From: Antedon mediterranea
Taxonomy: Eukaryota > Echinodermata > Crinoidea > Comatulida > Antedonidae
Assembly (NCBI RefSeq): GCF_964355755.1
Contig: NC_092675.1
Span: 28,918,912 to 28,982,911 of the forward strand
Length of the DNA: 64,000 nt
Direction: 5' to 3'
The position numbers and the translations under genes are program-made. Below, piece by piece: positions 21,384-33,110 of the stretch; positions within the stretch are counted from its first letter, which is position 1; each line of letters starts with the position of its first letter. Under the pieces are notes generated by a model. That model was given only the letters and a program-made list of their open reading frames with translations, made no database searches and was not told the DNA's origin.

Positions 21384-22974
21384 ATGTTTTTACATTTACC
21401 AACTTTAATACTTGGAATATTATTCATTTTTGGTTCCCATATTGGCTCATCGCAAATAGACAAAACAGAATCTCCAACAGTAAGCATAAGTATAGAAGAT
21501 AAAACATATTTTGTTTCTCAAGAACTTATTATTTTTTGTAAATTTGACTTTTTTCAAACACATCTTGAGCAGCAAGATTTAATACTTACAAACAATGGAT
21601 CAATTCTGACACAGGATTCATTCAATATTGAAGACATTTCTGGAAGCAAACAGGAATTTAAAATAACAATTTCAGATCTTACGGAGTCCCACACAGGATC
21701 ATACAAATGTGGCAACATTTTAAATGAACAGACTAATCAACAAATGGTCAAAGTTTGGCCAATTCCAGAGGACCCTAGGTGCACAGCATCCCCAGAGTTT
21801 TATCTTGAAGGACAAAACTTGACCTTAACATGTGAAACCAATGCTATATATCCGAATTTAATGAACAACCCCAACATGAAAATCTACAAATCCAAAAAGT
21901 CATTGCCACAAAGGAAAACAATGGTTCAAAACAGACATGTATATTGGATGTACTATCATGGAGTACAGTGAAACTTTGTAAAATTGAAATTTCAATCAAA
22001 CAGATAATTATTGTTGGCAATATTGTTGCATTAGGACGACCTGCAACGTTGCAATGCATTGTGAATGATGTCATCCCAGGTCTCACCTATACTTGGACAT
22101 CTGAATCTAGCAGTTTTTATCAAAACAGAAATAAAACTTATGATTACACTAATAATATCAGCAACAGCACAAACTGGCAAACATTAGGCAATGAGAATAC
22201 ACTGAACATTGAGAAAGTGACAGCTGATATGAACAATGCTGTTATCACTTGTGAAGTAGAAAGGTACAATGTTATTGGAAGAAACTCTAGTATACTTACT
22301 GTAAATGGACTACCTACTGTAGAACCTACTATAGATACAATAACTACTACAGACACTACAACAGAAAAATTATGACTACAAACGAAAAACATACTGGAAG
22401 AGAACTAACTACACAAGAAAATACAAAAATTAAGAAGAACAGTGACAATGAGAATTACAATGACAGCAACAACAATGTTACTTATATATATGTAATTGTT
22501 GCTTTTTTTGGATCTCTGATGTTATTGATATTTCAAATCTACATTCTGGTAATTTGCTTCCATCGCTTCAAGGCATCAAATCAAAGTGTTCCTCAAGTTG
22601 GCACAACTCCACCTACTATCAGCTATGTCAATGACTCTTACAGAGCAGTGCCATTTTCCATCAGTACACCATCTACATCAAACAATACACAATCTCATGG
22701 AGATATTATTTTCCATAATCTCAATAAAGAAGAGAATGCTGAATTCCATATTTATCAGGACATCAACACAACTTCTGATGACATCACAGATAACTACCTA
22801 ATTCCTTTGACAATAGTTAAACAATTTGATCACAGCTCTAATTGTGAACAAAATGTAAAAGATATGAAACATGAAGCTTGTGAAGGAAAGGTAAAGTCAA
22901 CAAGCAATCTGGAAGTTGAAAACACAGATGAAAATGTTGATTTACACACTTATTATAACATCAGTAAGTTTTGA
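21384..22974 (+). pseudogene. Ig receptor gene 6, ectodomain III + tail B, two frameshifts
   Basis: The ATG at 21,384 starts the MFLHL signal peptide; the open frame's TTG at 21,357 is not the start. A 16-bp deletion near 21,861 in Ig2 removes the core Leu-Lys-Trp and shifts the frame. A 1-bp deletion near 22,366 in the stalk shifts it again. The coding sequence thus lies in three successive frames, ending at 21,971, 22,375 and 22,974. Tail B keeps YVND, YRAV, YQDI and YLIPL. The 3' flank has AATAAA at 23,476 and 23,493. Pseudogene. Confidence 0.88.
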
Positions 22975-23538
22975 TAAATGTCACTGATGATGACTCTTAT
23001 CTATAGAACCATAGTCTGAATATAATAGAACATAAATATATACTGTATTGAACTTGAAGAACACTCTTGTAAAGTAAAGATTCAGGGACAAGCCCATCTA
23101 TTCTCAAAAGATAAGGAGGACACCCATCCCCATAGATTCCTCTTCCAGGACGGTGGTCAATGCACCCAGTGGTCAAGGCAGCCAGAACTCAGATCATTTT
23201 GGGCACATTCCTAAAGATCCTGAGATGACAGGCCCTTTTTTGAGTAATTTATAAAATGTAAATATTTTGGATAGATTAAATATATCATTAGCACATAATA
23301 AATAAAATGTTTACTTTTTTTCTTATGATGTGTAATAATCAGGAACTGCTTATTTGTGAAAAAAGATTGTATAAACATTTCATGTAAATTAAAAATAAAA
23401 ACTAAAACTGTAGCAGTCACTGGTATCTTTAAATTGTTTTGTTTCCTTCTTTTGCATGTTGATGTTTCTAAAACAAATAAAACTGAAAGTGAAATAAAGT
23501 GTATACATCTGACGACAAAGTTTTAGACTACCATTTGT
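22975..23538. other. Tail-B 3' UTR
   Basis: Homologous to 1-500, ending at the TTAA into which the next MITE inserted. Confidence 0.65.
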
Positions 23539-23542
23539 TTAA

Positions 23543-24163
23543 AGCCCCATTCCCTACGTTTTTTAGATCTAATTTAAGATCACAAACTATATTTAATGTA
23601 AAAATAATACTATATGGTCCTATTGCGATAACTTTTTTTGTCTTTAAACGGTTAAAAATGTGAAAAATAAATCGATTCTAATAATTATAGCGGCCCGCTA
23701 TAAATCCCAAAATGCATTGCGCGCGGATTGATATTTTTGTTTTTCACCTGTAATTCGCCCACTTTTCGATCGATCGTGAAGCCAAAACAAATGGAAGACT
23801 CCTAACTTTTCAGCGAAAATACCGGGTTTTCCCCAATTTGTATCAACGGAGTCTGGCAAAAATAGAAAGATAATTAATGCAGCAACTATACAACGTCAGG
23901 CTAGGTATATAGCTAGTGTACGACGTTCGTACGTTATCGATGTTTACCAGCTAGGCCTACAAAACTAAGCCTAGCTAGGCTAGGCCTAAGACCGTCCACG
24001 AGAGGTCGATCGCCGCGAGCTACTTAGGTAGTGCATTGTTTCTCACTTTTTATCATAATTTACCATAAAACGTACATTTAAGACAAGGAATGACATGGTT
24101 TAATGTTTTTAAAGTGATATATATGTATTATTTTCCAAAAAACGTCCAAAATTGAAGGGGTCT
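23543..24163. mobile_element. TTAA-flanked MITE, 621 bp
   Basis: The element starts AGCCCCATTCCCTACG and ends GAAGGGGTCT, flanked by TTAA on both sides (23,539-23,542 and 24,164-24,167). The paralogous spacers after genes 2 and 4 and at the window start read TTTGTTTAAACTATTG without it. It contains no transposase. TTAA targets are used by piggyBac and Kolobok families; which applies is not resolved. Related fragments are at 27,825-27,995, 38,755-38,912, 46,030-46,440 and 49,995-50,405. Confidence 0.8.
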
Positions 24164-24167
24164 TTAA

Positions 24168-24840
24168 ACTATTGCTTATATCTAATACATTTCTAATTTC
24201 TATTACTAGAAGAAAAAAAAGAAAACTAATATTGGTTTGCAAAATGTTTATAAAAAAAATTAAATTAAAGTATATATTTGCATAAGTGAAATAATGAATT
24301 GGCATCATATTTTTCACCTTTGACACGTCTGACATACCCAAGTTTACTATTATAAATACCAATATCTGTACATTTTTAAATAGCACTTTAGCATAGCATT
24401 TTCAATATATTATAGCACCCTCTATAGTTTGGACATGATTTTGTAAAACCTCCTGATATTTCATTTTTCCAAGTTGGGAGGTCTGACTCACAGGAACAAG
24501 TCACATAATTTAGCCTAGCAACAAATTTGTATAAAGGGTCAATCAAATATTCTAATATACTAAATTTGCATCATCATCTGGGACAATGAAAAAGGACAAT
24601 ATTTCATAGGATTTCCAACTTTAAAAGAAGTTCTTGTTGACTATACTGTTACTGTCTTGTCATAATGATAAACCTACACCGTGCAATTTATAAAGATGGG
24701 ACAATAGATGAAGTGCACACAAAACAGTTTCAATGGGAAATAAATGCATTTAAAGCATTAACATTCACAATTTGAACAGAGTATAACAATTATAAAATAA
24801 TGAATAATTACCAGATGTAGAAACTTGACTAAAAGCGCAA
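24168..24840. other. Spacer before gene 7
   Basis: AT-rich, homologous to 28,300-28,970 and 39,480-40,130, which precede the other type IV genes. No gene is seen; the 102-codon minus-strand frame at 24,078-24,386 spans the end of the MITE and spacer. Confidence 0.55.
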
Positions 24841-25223
24841 GATTGATTGGCTGAGAATAAACCAATTACAATCAAGTGCTTGTAGCTATATACAGCGCAA
24901 CAAGTACAGTCACACCTACAGTAGCACCTTACTGTAAGACTCGGATTCAGAAGATTTTTGTGATAATGCAGTAAAAGGAGTTGTACTACTTGTCGTAGTT
25001 ATTTATACTAGAACTGGAATATACATTTAAGTTGCATTTTGATTGTTTATTTTGATTGCTTTTAACTTTATTTCTACATTTGAATGTCATTCCTAATTTA
25101 AATGAACTGTATGCAGCAAGAAAAACAAGGAATATTGGAAACTGCAGGACTAAAGAGAAACAGAGACAGGTGAAAAATATAGTACAGTACATTTTATAGA
25201 AGGCATACATCCATGTTGATGCA
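24841..25223 (+). promoter_or_regulatory. Type IV promoter and overlapping uORF (gene 7)
   Basis: TGATTGGC (24,844-24,851), a forward CCAAT (24,862-24,866) and TATATA (24,887-24,892), then a leader of about 300 nt. An 11-codon uORF (25,213-25,248) starts 11 nt before the main ATG and runs past it in another frame. Confidence 0.65.
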
Positions 25224-27036
25224 ATGTTGTCATCAAAGTCAGTTTTAGTGAACTTGTTGATACTATTTACAACTTGCTGTTATTGCCAAGATTCCTATAG
25301 ATATGCACAACCAATGCCTGAACAAAGTGTTGACATTTTCATACCAAAAGGAACATACTTTGTTGGTAACAATTTAACTATTTCTTGTGAATATAAATAC
25401 ATTGAAGACTTCCATAAGAAACAAATTGCACTTTTACACGATAGTAAAATTATTGAAATACACTTTTTTGACTATAAAAAAACTTAAGATATTTTCACCA
25501 GAATATATGAATTGAGAAATATTTTAAACAATAACTCTGGATCATACAAGTGTGCATATAATACTAGCGACAAGTTTATTTTATTATCTGAAGAAAAATG
25601 TCTTCAAGTTTGGTCAAAACCTGAGAACCCTAAATGCAAAGTTTCTCCAGAATTCTATTTTGAGGGACAAGAAGTGACATTAATATGTGAAACCAGTGGT
25701 ACATATCCAGAATTTTCCTTAAAATGGGGACTTGATCAACCCACTTCAAAAAATCAAGTTACAAAAATCGTAATTGCGATGAAAGATATTAATGGTTCTG
25801 AATATAAATGTATCTTGAATGTACAGAATTCAGTTAAACAGTGTCAAATCATAATTAAAATACATAATGTACACATTTTTGGTAATAATGTTACATTTGG
25901 TCAACCAGCAATTTTTAAATGCATTGTGTCTGATAATACAAATAATACCATTCCAGAACTCAACTATACATGGACATCAGAATCTAAAGGTTTAAAGAGA
26001 TTAATTGAAATGGAAAAAAGAAATACAAGTTGTAAGAATATCAACGGTAACAACACAGATTGCCAAACATTTGGAGAAGACAAGATTCTAAACATTAAGA
26101 AAGTGACAACTGATATGAACAATGCTGTTATCACTTGTGAGGTACAAGGGTATAATGTTATTGGAAGAACCTCTAGTATACTTACAGTACATGGACTACC
26201 TACTGTAGAACCTACAACAGAAACAATAACTACTACAGAACCTACAAGAGATAGAGCTACGACAGAAAAAGATAAGCACACTAGAAGAGAACTAACTACA
26301 CAAGAAAATACAAAAAGTAGAGAGAACAGTGACAATGAGACTTACAATGACAGCAACAACAATTTTACTTATATATATATCATTGTTGCTATTTTTGGAT
26401 CTCTGATGTTATTGATATTTCAAATATACATTCTGGTAATTTGCTTCCATCGATTTAAGGCATCAAATCAAAGTGTTCCTCAGGTTGGCACAACTCCACC
26501 TACTATCAGCTATGTCAATGACTCTTACAGAGCAGTACCATTGTCCACCAGTTCACCATCTACATCAGACAATACACAATCTCATGGTGACATTATTTTC
26601 CATAATCTCAAGAAAGAAGAGAATGCTGAATTCCATATTTATCAGGACATCAACACAACTTCTGATGCCATCACAGATGAATACCTTATTCCTTTGACAA
26701 TTGTTAAACAACATGATCACAGTTGGAATTGTGAAGAAATTATAAATGATATTAAATACAAGGAAACAAGCCTATGAAGAAATGGTTAAGGCAACAAACA
26801 ATTTGGAAGTTGACACAATTGATGACAGTGTTAATTTACACACTTATCATGACACAAGCACAACTTTTGGTGATGTCACTGATGGATACACCATAACTCC
26901 TGAAAATTTGGCAGAGCAGGTTAAAAAAGATGCAAACTCTAAACATACTGAAAGTGAAGAACACCCTGTAAAGCAATGGTAGATCCCATTAAAAAATAAT
27001 ATGACCAGTTCTCTTTATCTAGAGATTATTGAGTAA
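25224..27036 (+). pseudogene. Ig receptor gene 7, ectodomain IV + tail B/C hybrid, broken
   Basis: Signal peptide MLSSKSVLVN... and three Ig domains. An in-frame TAA at 25,485-25,487 in Ig1 replaces an AAA present in the copy at 29,342. The same frame then continues open to 26,777. Near 26,762 one extra A shifts the frame, and the last part is open to 26,982. After that, a relic of the terminal SLYLEI survives near 27,007-27,036, out of frame. The tail begins as B (YVND, YQDI, YLIPL) and continues into C-type sequence. Pseudogene. Confidence 0.87.
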
Positions 27037-28970
27037 TGTTTATATAACATTTACACTATTAGGATAGGCTAAAAATTATATCAAATTTTAAACTCATTTA
27101 ATCATTGTTTTTCAAAGGTATTTCCTAAACCTTCTGAAGTTTATTGTGAGTGATAATACCAATACTAAAACAAACTAACAACTATTATTTTTAAGGATTA
27201 CAGATTAAATTCTACGAATATTTTTTAGTTCAGATTTTAATCTGAGCTCCATCTTCTATTTCCTTCTTATATAATGATTATGAAAAAGTAAATTGTCAAG
27301 AATTTTAAGGTAAAAACTAGATAATTTTTCTCATCAAACAACATTGAAAACTAAACTGTAACAATAACAAACATGCCTGTTAATTGTTTTCTTTTGTGTT
27401 GATATTAATTGTGAAACAAATAAAAGTGAAAGTGAATTAAACTTTATATCTGGAAAGAGTTTCAGTAGATCAGATGTTTCCAGTATTTTGTAAGCAAACA
27501 TTTAATAAAATTATGTACAAAATATTCTAAAGGTAAAATTTATACACTTAAATTGTGAATGGAATGTAAATCTGTATACACATATACAGGACACAGCAAG
27601 ACACATTGCTGCTTTAACTAAATAAATAAATTTGGAACCAATATATTTTGAATACTATAAGTGTATTTGTAATGCATACATGACAAATTGTCAAGAACAT
27701 AATTGTATCTATGATATTGCTGTACGCTTTTGTGTTTTTAATTATTCAATTAAAACAAATTTGTTTACTTGACAGATTTAAGCATAAGATTGATTGGCTG
27801 AAAACAAACCAATGACACCTAGCTAGGCTAGACCTAAAGACCGTCCAGTACTTAGTGCATTGTTTCTCTCTTTTTATCATAATTTTCAATAAAACGTACA
27901 TTTAAAACAAAGGAATGACCAGGTTTAATGTTTTTAAAGTAATATTAATCATTCTGTTTACAAAACGTTCACATTTGTAGGGAATGGGGCTTTAATTGAT
28001 TGAATACAATTGTATACAGAGGGCGCTAAATAATAATTGAATAGGCCTACTGATATGAAACTGATATTAAATAAAATCATTTTAAACTAATAATTAAACT
28101 GCCTATATCTGAAGCAAATGTTGACTAAATATAATTGTTAATCTTTAATTTTAACTTTATTTTTAACATTACATTTTTATTTGCTTTACCTCTTATTTTT
28201 ATTTCTAAATAGTTTTTGCATCTGTATAAACATGGTGGTATAAATTACCTTTTCTGCAATTTCCTTCTGATATTTTGGATAAACGAAATAATATCTCGAT
28301 ATTTCTAATTTCTTTTTAAATTCTTTTTCTTTCTTTATAAATTACCAGAAGAAAAAAAAAGAAAATATTCTAATATTGTTTTGCAGAATGTTTATATTAA
28401 AATGAATGTATAGTTTAATAAGTGAAATAATGAGTTGGCATCGTATTTTCCCGCCCTTTGGCATGTCTGACATACCTATGTTTACTATTATAAATACCAA
28501 TACCTGCTTTTTTTAAATAGCACCCTCTATGGTTTGATGTGTTTTTCAAAATATTATAGCTCCTCTATAGTTTGGACATGATTTTGTAAAACCTCCTGGT
28601 ATTTCATTTTTCCAAGTTGGGAGGTCTGACTCACAGGAACAAGCCACATAATTTAGCCTAGTAAAAAAATGTTATTAGGGTCTATCAAATATTCTAATAT
28701 AATAATTTTGCATCATCATCTGGATAATTAAAACGGAAAATAGGATTTCCAACTTTAAAAGAAGTTATTGACTAATCCATTACTGTCTTGCCATAAATAC
28801 CTATACATACTTTATACAGTTTATAAAGATTTGACATTTAGATAAAGTGCACATAAAACAGTGTCAATAGGAAATAACTGCATTTAAAGCATAAAAAAAT
28901 TAACAAAAACAGAGTATAACAAAACAAACAAAAATTAATAGCAGAATGTAGAAACTTGACTAAAAGCACA
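27037..28970. other. Spacer with orphan promoter remnant and MITE fragment
   Basis: Tail-C-type 3' region with AATAAA near 27,418. At 27,785-27,820 a type IV promoter remnant (GATTGATTGGCTGAAAAC and CCAAT) is cut off directly by the right half of the TTAA MITE family (about 27,825-27,995). The rest is homologous to the spacers before genes 7 and 11. No gene is seen. Confidence 0.6.
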
Positions 28971-29341
28971 AGATTGATTGGCTGAGAATAAACCAATTAC
29001 AATCAAGTGATTGTAGCTATATACAACGCAACAAGTACAGTGACACCCAGAATCTTACTGTAAGACTCGGACTCGGAAGATTTTTGTGATAATGCAGTAA
29101 AGGAGTTCTTGTCGTAGTTATTTATACTAAAACTGGAATATACATTAATTTGCATTTTGATTGTTTATTTTGATTGCTTTTAACTTTATTTCTATATTTG
29201 AATGTCGTTCCTAATTTAAATGAACTGTATGCAGCAAGAAAAACAAGGAATATTGGAAACTGCAGGACTAAAGAGAAACAGAGACAGGTGAAAAATATAG
29301 TACAGTACATTTTATAGAAGGCATACATCCATGTTGATGCA
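28971..29341 (+). promoter_or_regulatory. Type IV promoter and overlapping uORF (gene 8)
   Basis: TGATTGGC at 28,975-28,982, TATATA at 29,018-29,023, uORF 29,331-29,366 overlapping the main ATG at 29,342. Confidence 0.65.
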
Positions 29342-30919
29342 ATGTTGTCATCAAAGTCAGTTTTAGTGAACTTGTTGATACTATTTACAACTTGCTGTTA
29401 TTGCCAAGATTCCTATAGCTATGTACAACCACTGCCTGAACCAAGTGTTGAAATTTTCATTCCGGTAGGAACATACTTTGTTGGTAATAATTTAACTATT
29501 TCTTGTGAATATAAATACATTGAAGACTTCCATAAGAAGCACATTGCACTTTTACGCAATAGTAACATTATTGAGATACACTTTTTTGACTATAGAACAA
29601 ATAAAGACATTTTTAAAAGAACATATGAATTGAGAAATCTTTTAAACAATAACTCTGGATCATACAAATGTGCATATAACACTAGCAACAAGTCTATTTT
29701 TCCATCTGAAGAAAAAGTTATTAAAGTTTGGTCAAAACCAGAGAATCCCAAATGCAAAGTTTCTCCACAATTCTATTTTGAAGGACAAGAAGTGACATTA
29801 ATATGTGAAACCAGTGGTACATATCCAGAATTTACCTTAAAATGGGGATTTGATGAACCAATTTCAAAAAATCAAGTTACAAAAAACGTAACTGCGATGA
29901 AAGATATTAATGGTTCTATACATCAATGTATCTTGAATGTACAGAATTCAGTTAAACAGTGTCAAACCATTATTAAAATACATAATGTACACATTTTTGG
30001 TAATAATGTTACATTTGGTCAACCAGCAATTTTGCAATGCATTGTGTCTGATACGAATAATACCATTCCAGAACTCAACTATACATGGACATCAGAATCT
30101 AAAAGTTTAAAGAGATTAATTGAAACAGAAAAAAGTAATACAAGTTGTAAGAATATCAACGGTAACAACACAGATTGCCAAACATTTGGAGAAGACAAGA
30201 TTTTAAACATTGAGAAAGTGACAGCTGATATGAACAATGCTGTTATCACTTGTGAGGTACAAGGGTACAATGTTATTGGAAGAAACTCAAGTATACTTAC
30301 TGTAAATGGACTACCTACTATAGAACCTACAACAGATACAACTATGATGGAGAAAGATAAGAACAATAGGAATGGAACTACACAAGAAAATACAAAAACT
30401 GAGGGTAGTAGAAATGACCCAGACACAGAATTCATTAAAACCATTGCTATAGTTTGTGGAAGTCTTTTACTGATATTTCTGATATACATTATGGTTATTT
30501 GCTTCCGTCGTTTGAAAATAACTTCAAATCAAGATATCCAAGTTGGTACAAGTATAACCTGTGACAATGACTCTTATAACACAGTGCCATTGCCTATAAG
30601 TGCACCATTAACATCAGACAATGCACAATCTCGCATTACTTGCCTTAAAGAAGATAATTCTGAATTTCATATTTATCAGGATATTAACATAAATGCTGAA
30701 GATGTCACAGATGATTACCTTATTCCTTTGAAAACATGTAACCAACATGATCAGAGCTCTAATTATGAAGAAAATATAAAATATATAAACCAGGAACAAG
30801 CCTGTGAAGGAATAACAAACAATTTTGAAGTTGACAACACAACGGGTGGCAGTGTTGATTTACACAGTTATCATGACATAAGCACAACTTTTGATGATGT
30901 CACTGATGGATACCTGTAA
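29342..30919 (+). CDS. Ig receptor gene 8, ectodomain IV + tail C, ITIM lost
   Basis: Open 525-aa single-exon gene: signal peptide, three Ig-like domains, stalk, TM of the FIKTIAIVCGS type (as in gene 3) and tail C. Tail motifs are YNTV, YQDI, YLIPL and YHDI. Compared with gene 3, a short deletion of about 8 bp after DGYL makes a stop at 30,917-30,919. The rest of tail C, including a SLYLDI relic near 31,010-31,030, lies downstream untranslated. The protein is probably made but lacks the C-terminal ITIM. Ig domains and TM are otherwise complete. Confidence 0.88.
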   Translation: MLSSKSVLVNLLILFTTCCYCQDSYSYVQPLPEPSVEIFIPVGTYFVGNNLTISCEYKYIEDFHKKHIALLRNSNIIEIHFFDYRTNKDIFKRTYELRNLLNNNSGSYKCAYNTSNKSIFPSEEKVIKVWSKPENPKCKVSPQFYFEGQEVTLICETSGTYPEFTLKWGFDEPISKNQVTKNVTAMKDINGSIHQCILNVQNSVKQCQTIIKIHNVHIFGNNVTFGQPAILQCIVSDTNNTIPELNYTWTSESKSLKRLIETEKSNTSCKNINGNNTDCQTFGEDKILNIEKVTADMNNAVITCEVQGYNVIGRNSSILTVNGLPTIEPTTDTTMMEKDKNNRNGTTQENTKTEGSRNDPDTEFIKTIAIVCGSLLLIFLIYIMVICFRRLKITSNQDIQVGTSITCDNDSYNTVPLPISAPLTSDNAQSRITCLKEDNSEFHIYQDININAEDVTDDYLIPLKTCNQHDQSSNYEENIKYINQEQACEGITNNFEVDNTTGGSVDLHSYHDISTTFDDVTDGYL

Positions 30920-31040
30920 CTTGGCAGAGACATTTTTAAAGTATTAAAAAACAATGTAAACTTGAAAAACTATTTTACTAAAAAATGGTAGATCCCATTA
31001 AAAGTACAGATTCTCTTTATCTTGATATTATTGAATAAAC
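30920..31040 (+). pseudogene. Untranslated remnant of the gene 8 tail C
   Basis: Out-of-frame continuation of tail C. The last residues resemble SLYLDIIE and end at a TAA near 31,036, matching the end of gene 3 (SLYLEIIE). Confidence 0.7.
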
Positions 31041-32130
31041 GATTAGGATAGGTTAAACATTATTAAAACATATCTGAGTAGACTCTTTTGATTAGATTGT
31101 GGATACTGAATCAATACCCCATTGAATCTATACATCATCAATTTGGTATATGGCCGTTGAATTTTTTTATATTGCCATTCATTTTTGTACAATGAGCAAA
31201 AACCACATGCAATACAAGTATAGGTTGCTCTGTCTGTAATTGATCTTAACAAATCTTTTCGATTTGTTTAGGCCTTGCTAGCCTCTCATAATATGTAGGT
31301 GTTTCACCTCATCAAATTATTGTACAATTGCACTCATTATTTGTATAATATAAAATACAGCTACTACATGTAGTATCAAATACAGTACTGTTGATTATAT
31401 CATGGAGTAAAGATTCTTTACTCCATGATTATATCCTTTAAAAGGATTAAGAATTATATTCTTAATATGATGTACAGTTTAGATTTTATCTAAGACCTTA
31501 GCTCTATCTACAGTTTCTATTTCCTTCTCATATTTAATAATTGTTATTATATGAAAACGTTAATGTTAAGGGTTTTTCAACAAAAACCAAATAATCATAA
31601 TAATAAACATCATTGAAAAATAAATTGGAACAATAAGCAATGTCTGTTTTGTTTTGTGCTGGTATTTGTGAAACAAATAAAAGTGAAAGTGAAATGAACT
31701 TTACATATCTGGAAATAGTTTCAGCCTGATACCTGGATTTTGTCCATATAATATCACACATAAATCATCATCATCTTCAATATTGCTCTGCGCTTTAATG
31801 ATTTTAATTAGTTTTGTAGAGAGCCCTATACAGAGGGCGCTATATAATTATTAAAAATACTGAAATGAGAAACTGATTCAGTACTGCCTACAAACTGCCT
31901 ACAATATATCTGAAATTGTGAAGAATCAAATGTATATTTATATAAACACCAAATATATGATCAGTTCAAATGTTTATTTGTAAATGGTTTTGCTGTATAA
32001 ATGTCCTTATTAACAACATTGTAAGATGATCTTAAGTTTTCTGTATTGAAATTATTATAGAGGGCAGTGTAGACTGCTACAGCTCAGCTTTACCAGAGCA
32101 AATCTCTACAAAGCAGTTTATCTCTACTGA
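31041..32130. other. Spacer after gene 8
   Basis: Tail-C 3' region with AATAAA near 31,675; no gene seen. It holds the palindrome cluster listed separately. The minus-strand frames at 31,043-31,252 and 31,534-31,761 have no recognisable content. Confidence 0.5.
31399..31465. repeat. Cluster of three adjacent perfect palindromes
   Basis: A 15-bp inverted repeat with a 1-nt centre (ATCATGGAGTAAAGA at 31,399-31,413 and its complement at 31,415-31,429), then TCCTTT-A-AAAGGA near 31,434-31,446, then TTAAGAAT (31,447-31,454) with its complement at 31,458-31,465. Confidence 0.8.
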
Positions 32131-32147
32131 GCAGTGCCTAAAGGTAC

Positions 32148-32428
32148 GTTTATACTACTGATGATAAAGAATGACGATAATAATTAAATTTACATTTTCG
32201 TTGAATTGAAAGTTTTGATGCTAGAACTATAGGATAACCATTATATGATGTTGTTGTTGAAAATAGAATTTTTTTAAATCCAATCAAATGATGTCATGAT
32301 CAATAATAAAATCGTATTATCTCTTACTAATCATGAAATCATCTGATTGGATTAAAAATATTATCTTTGTAGGAAAAATGCATATTTATCACTTATCATC
32401 AATCGTAATAGTATAAATAGGTCTTTAT
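32148..32428. mobile_element. Fold-back MITE, about 280 bp
   Basis: The left end (GTTTATACTACTGATGATAA) is complementary to the right end (TTATCATCAATCGTAATAGT). An inner arm near 32,277-32,302 (AATCCAATCAAATGATGTCA) is complementary to 32,332-32,355. The whole unit can fold into one long hairpin. No coding sequence. Confidence 0.65.
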
Positions 32429-32780
32429 GGTGCAAACCATGCCTCATATCACCCAGATGCATCAGAAACCAACATAATGTAGCCTAGCAAAAAGTGCATC
32501 ATCTATTATTACTATCTTGTAATATTGATAATTAGTTTTTAATTATCATCCTACACAATGCAATTTATAGAGATGAGAAATAAAAAGATACAGTGCACAT
32601 AAACCAGGTTCAATAGAAAATTAATTATATTTAAATTATTTATTATATAATGATAATTTGAACAGAGGTCATTAAAAATACAAAGATTTTAGTATTATTA
32701 TTTAGCCTAACCAATTCATCAGAATGTAGAAACTTGAGCAAAAATGGATAAAAAAATGTGTTTACTTGACAGATAAAGCA
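32429..32780. other. Spacer before the gene 9 promoter
   Basis: AT-rich, partly homologous to the other type IV upstream regions. Nothing else is seen. Confidence 0.5.
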
Positions 32781-33110
32781 TTAGATTGATTGGCTCAAAA
32801 TTAACCAATGACAGACAAGTGTTTGTAGCTATACAACGCAACAAGTACAGTCACACATAGCATCATATTACTGAATGACAAAGACTCGGATAAAGATGTG
32901 ATAATGAGTTCTTGCCAAAGTTATTTATACTTTAATGAAACTGGAAATACATTTACAAGTTGCATTTTATGAAAACTTTATTTCGGTATTTGAATATTCC
33001 TTCCGAATTTAAAGGAATTGTATGCAGCAAGAAAAACAGCGAATATTGGAACAAGTGCGGGAAGAGAAATGTTATCAATCAATTTATAGACAAGCATCTA
33101 TGTTCATGCA
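32781..33110 (+). promoter_or_regulatory. Type IV promoter and overlapping uORF (gene 9)
   Basis: TGATTGGC at 32,787-32,794 with a forward CCAAT near 32,805. An 11-codon uORF (33,100-33,135) overlaps the main ATG at 33,111. Confidence 0.65.
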
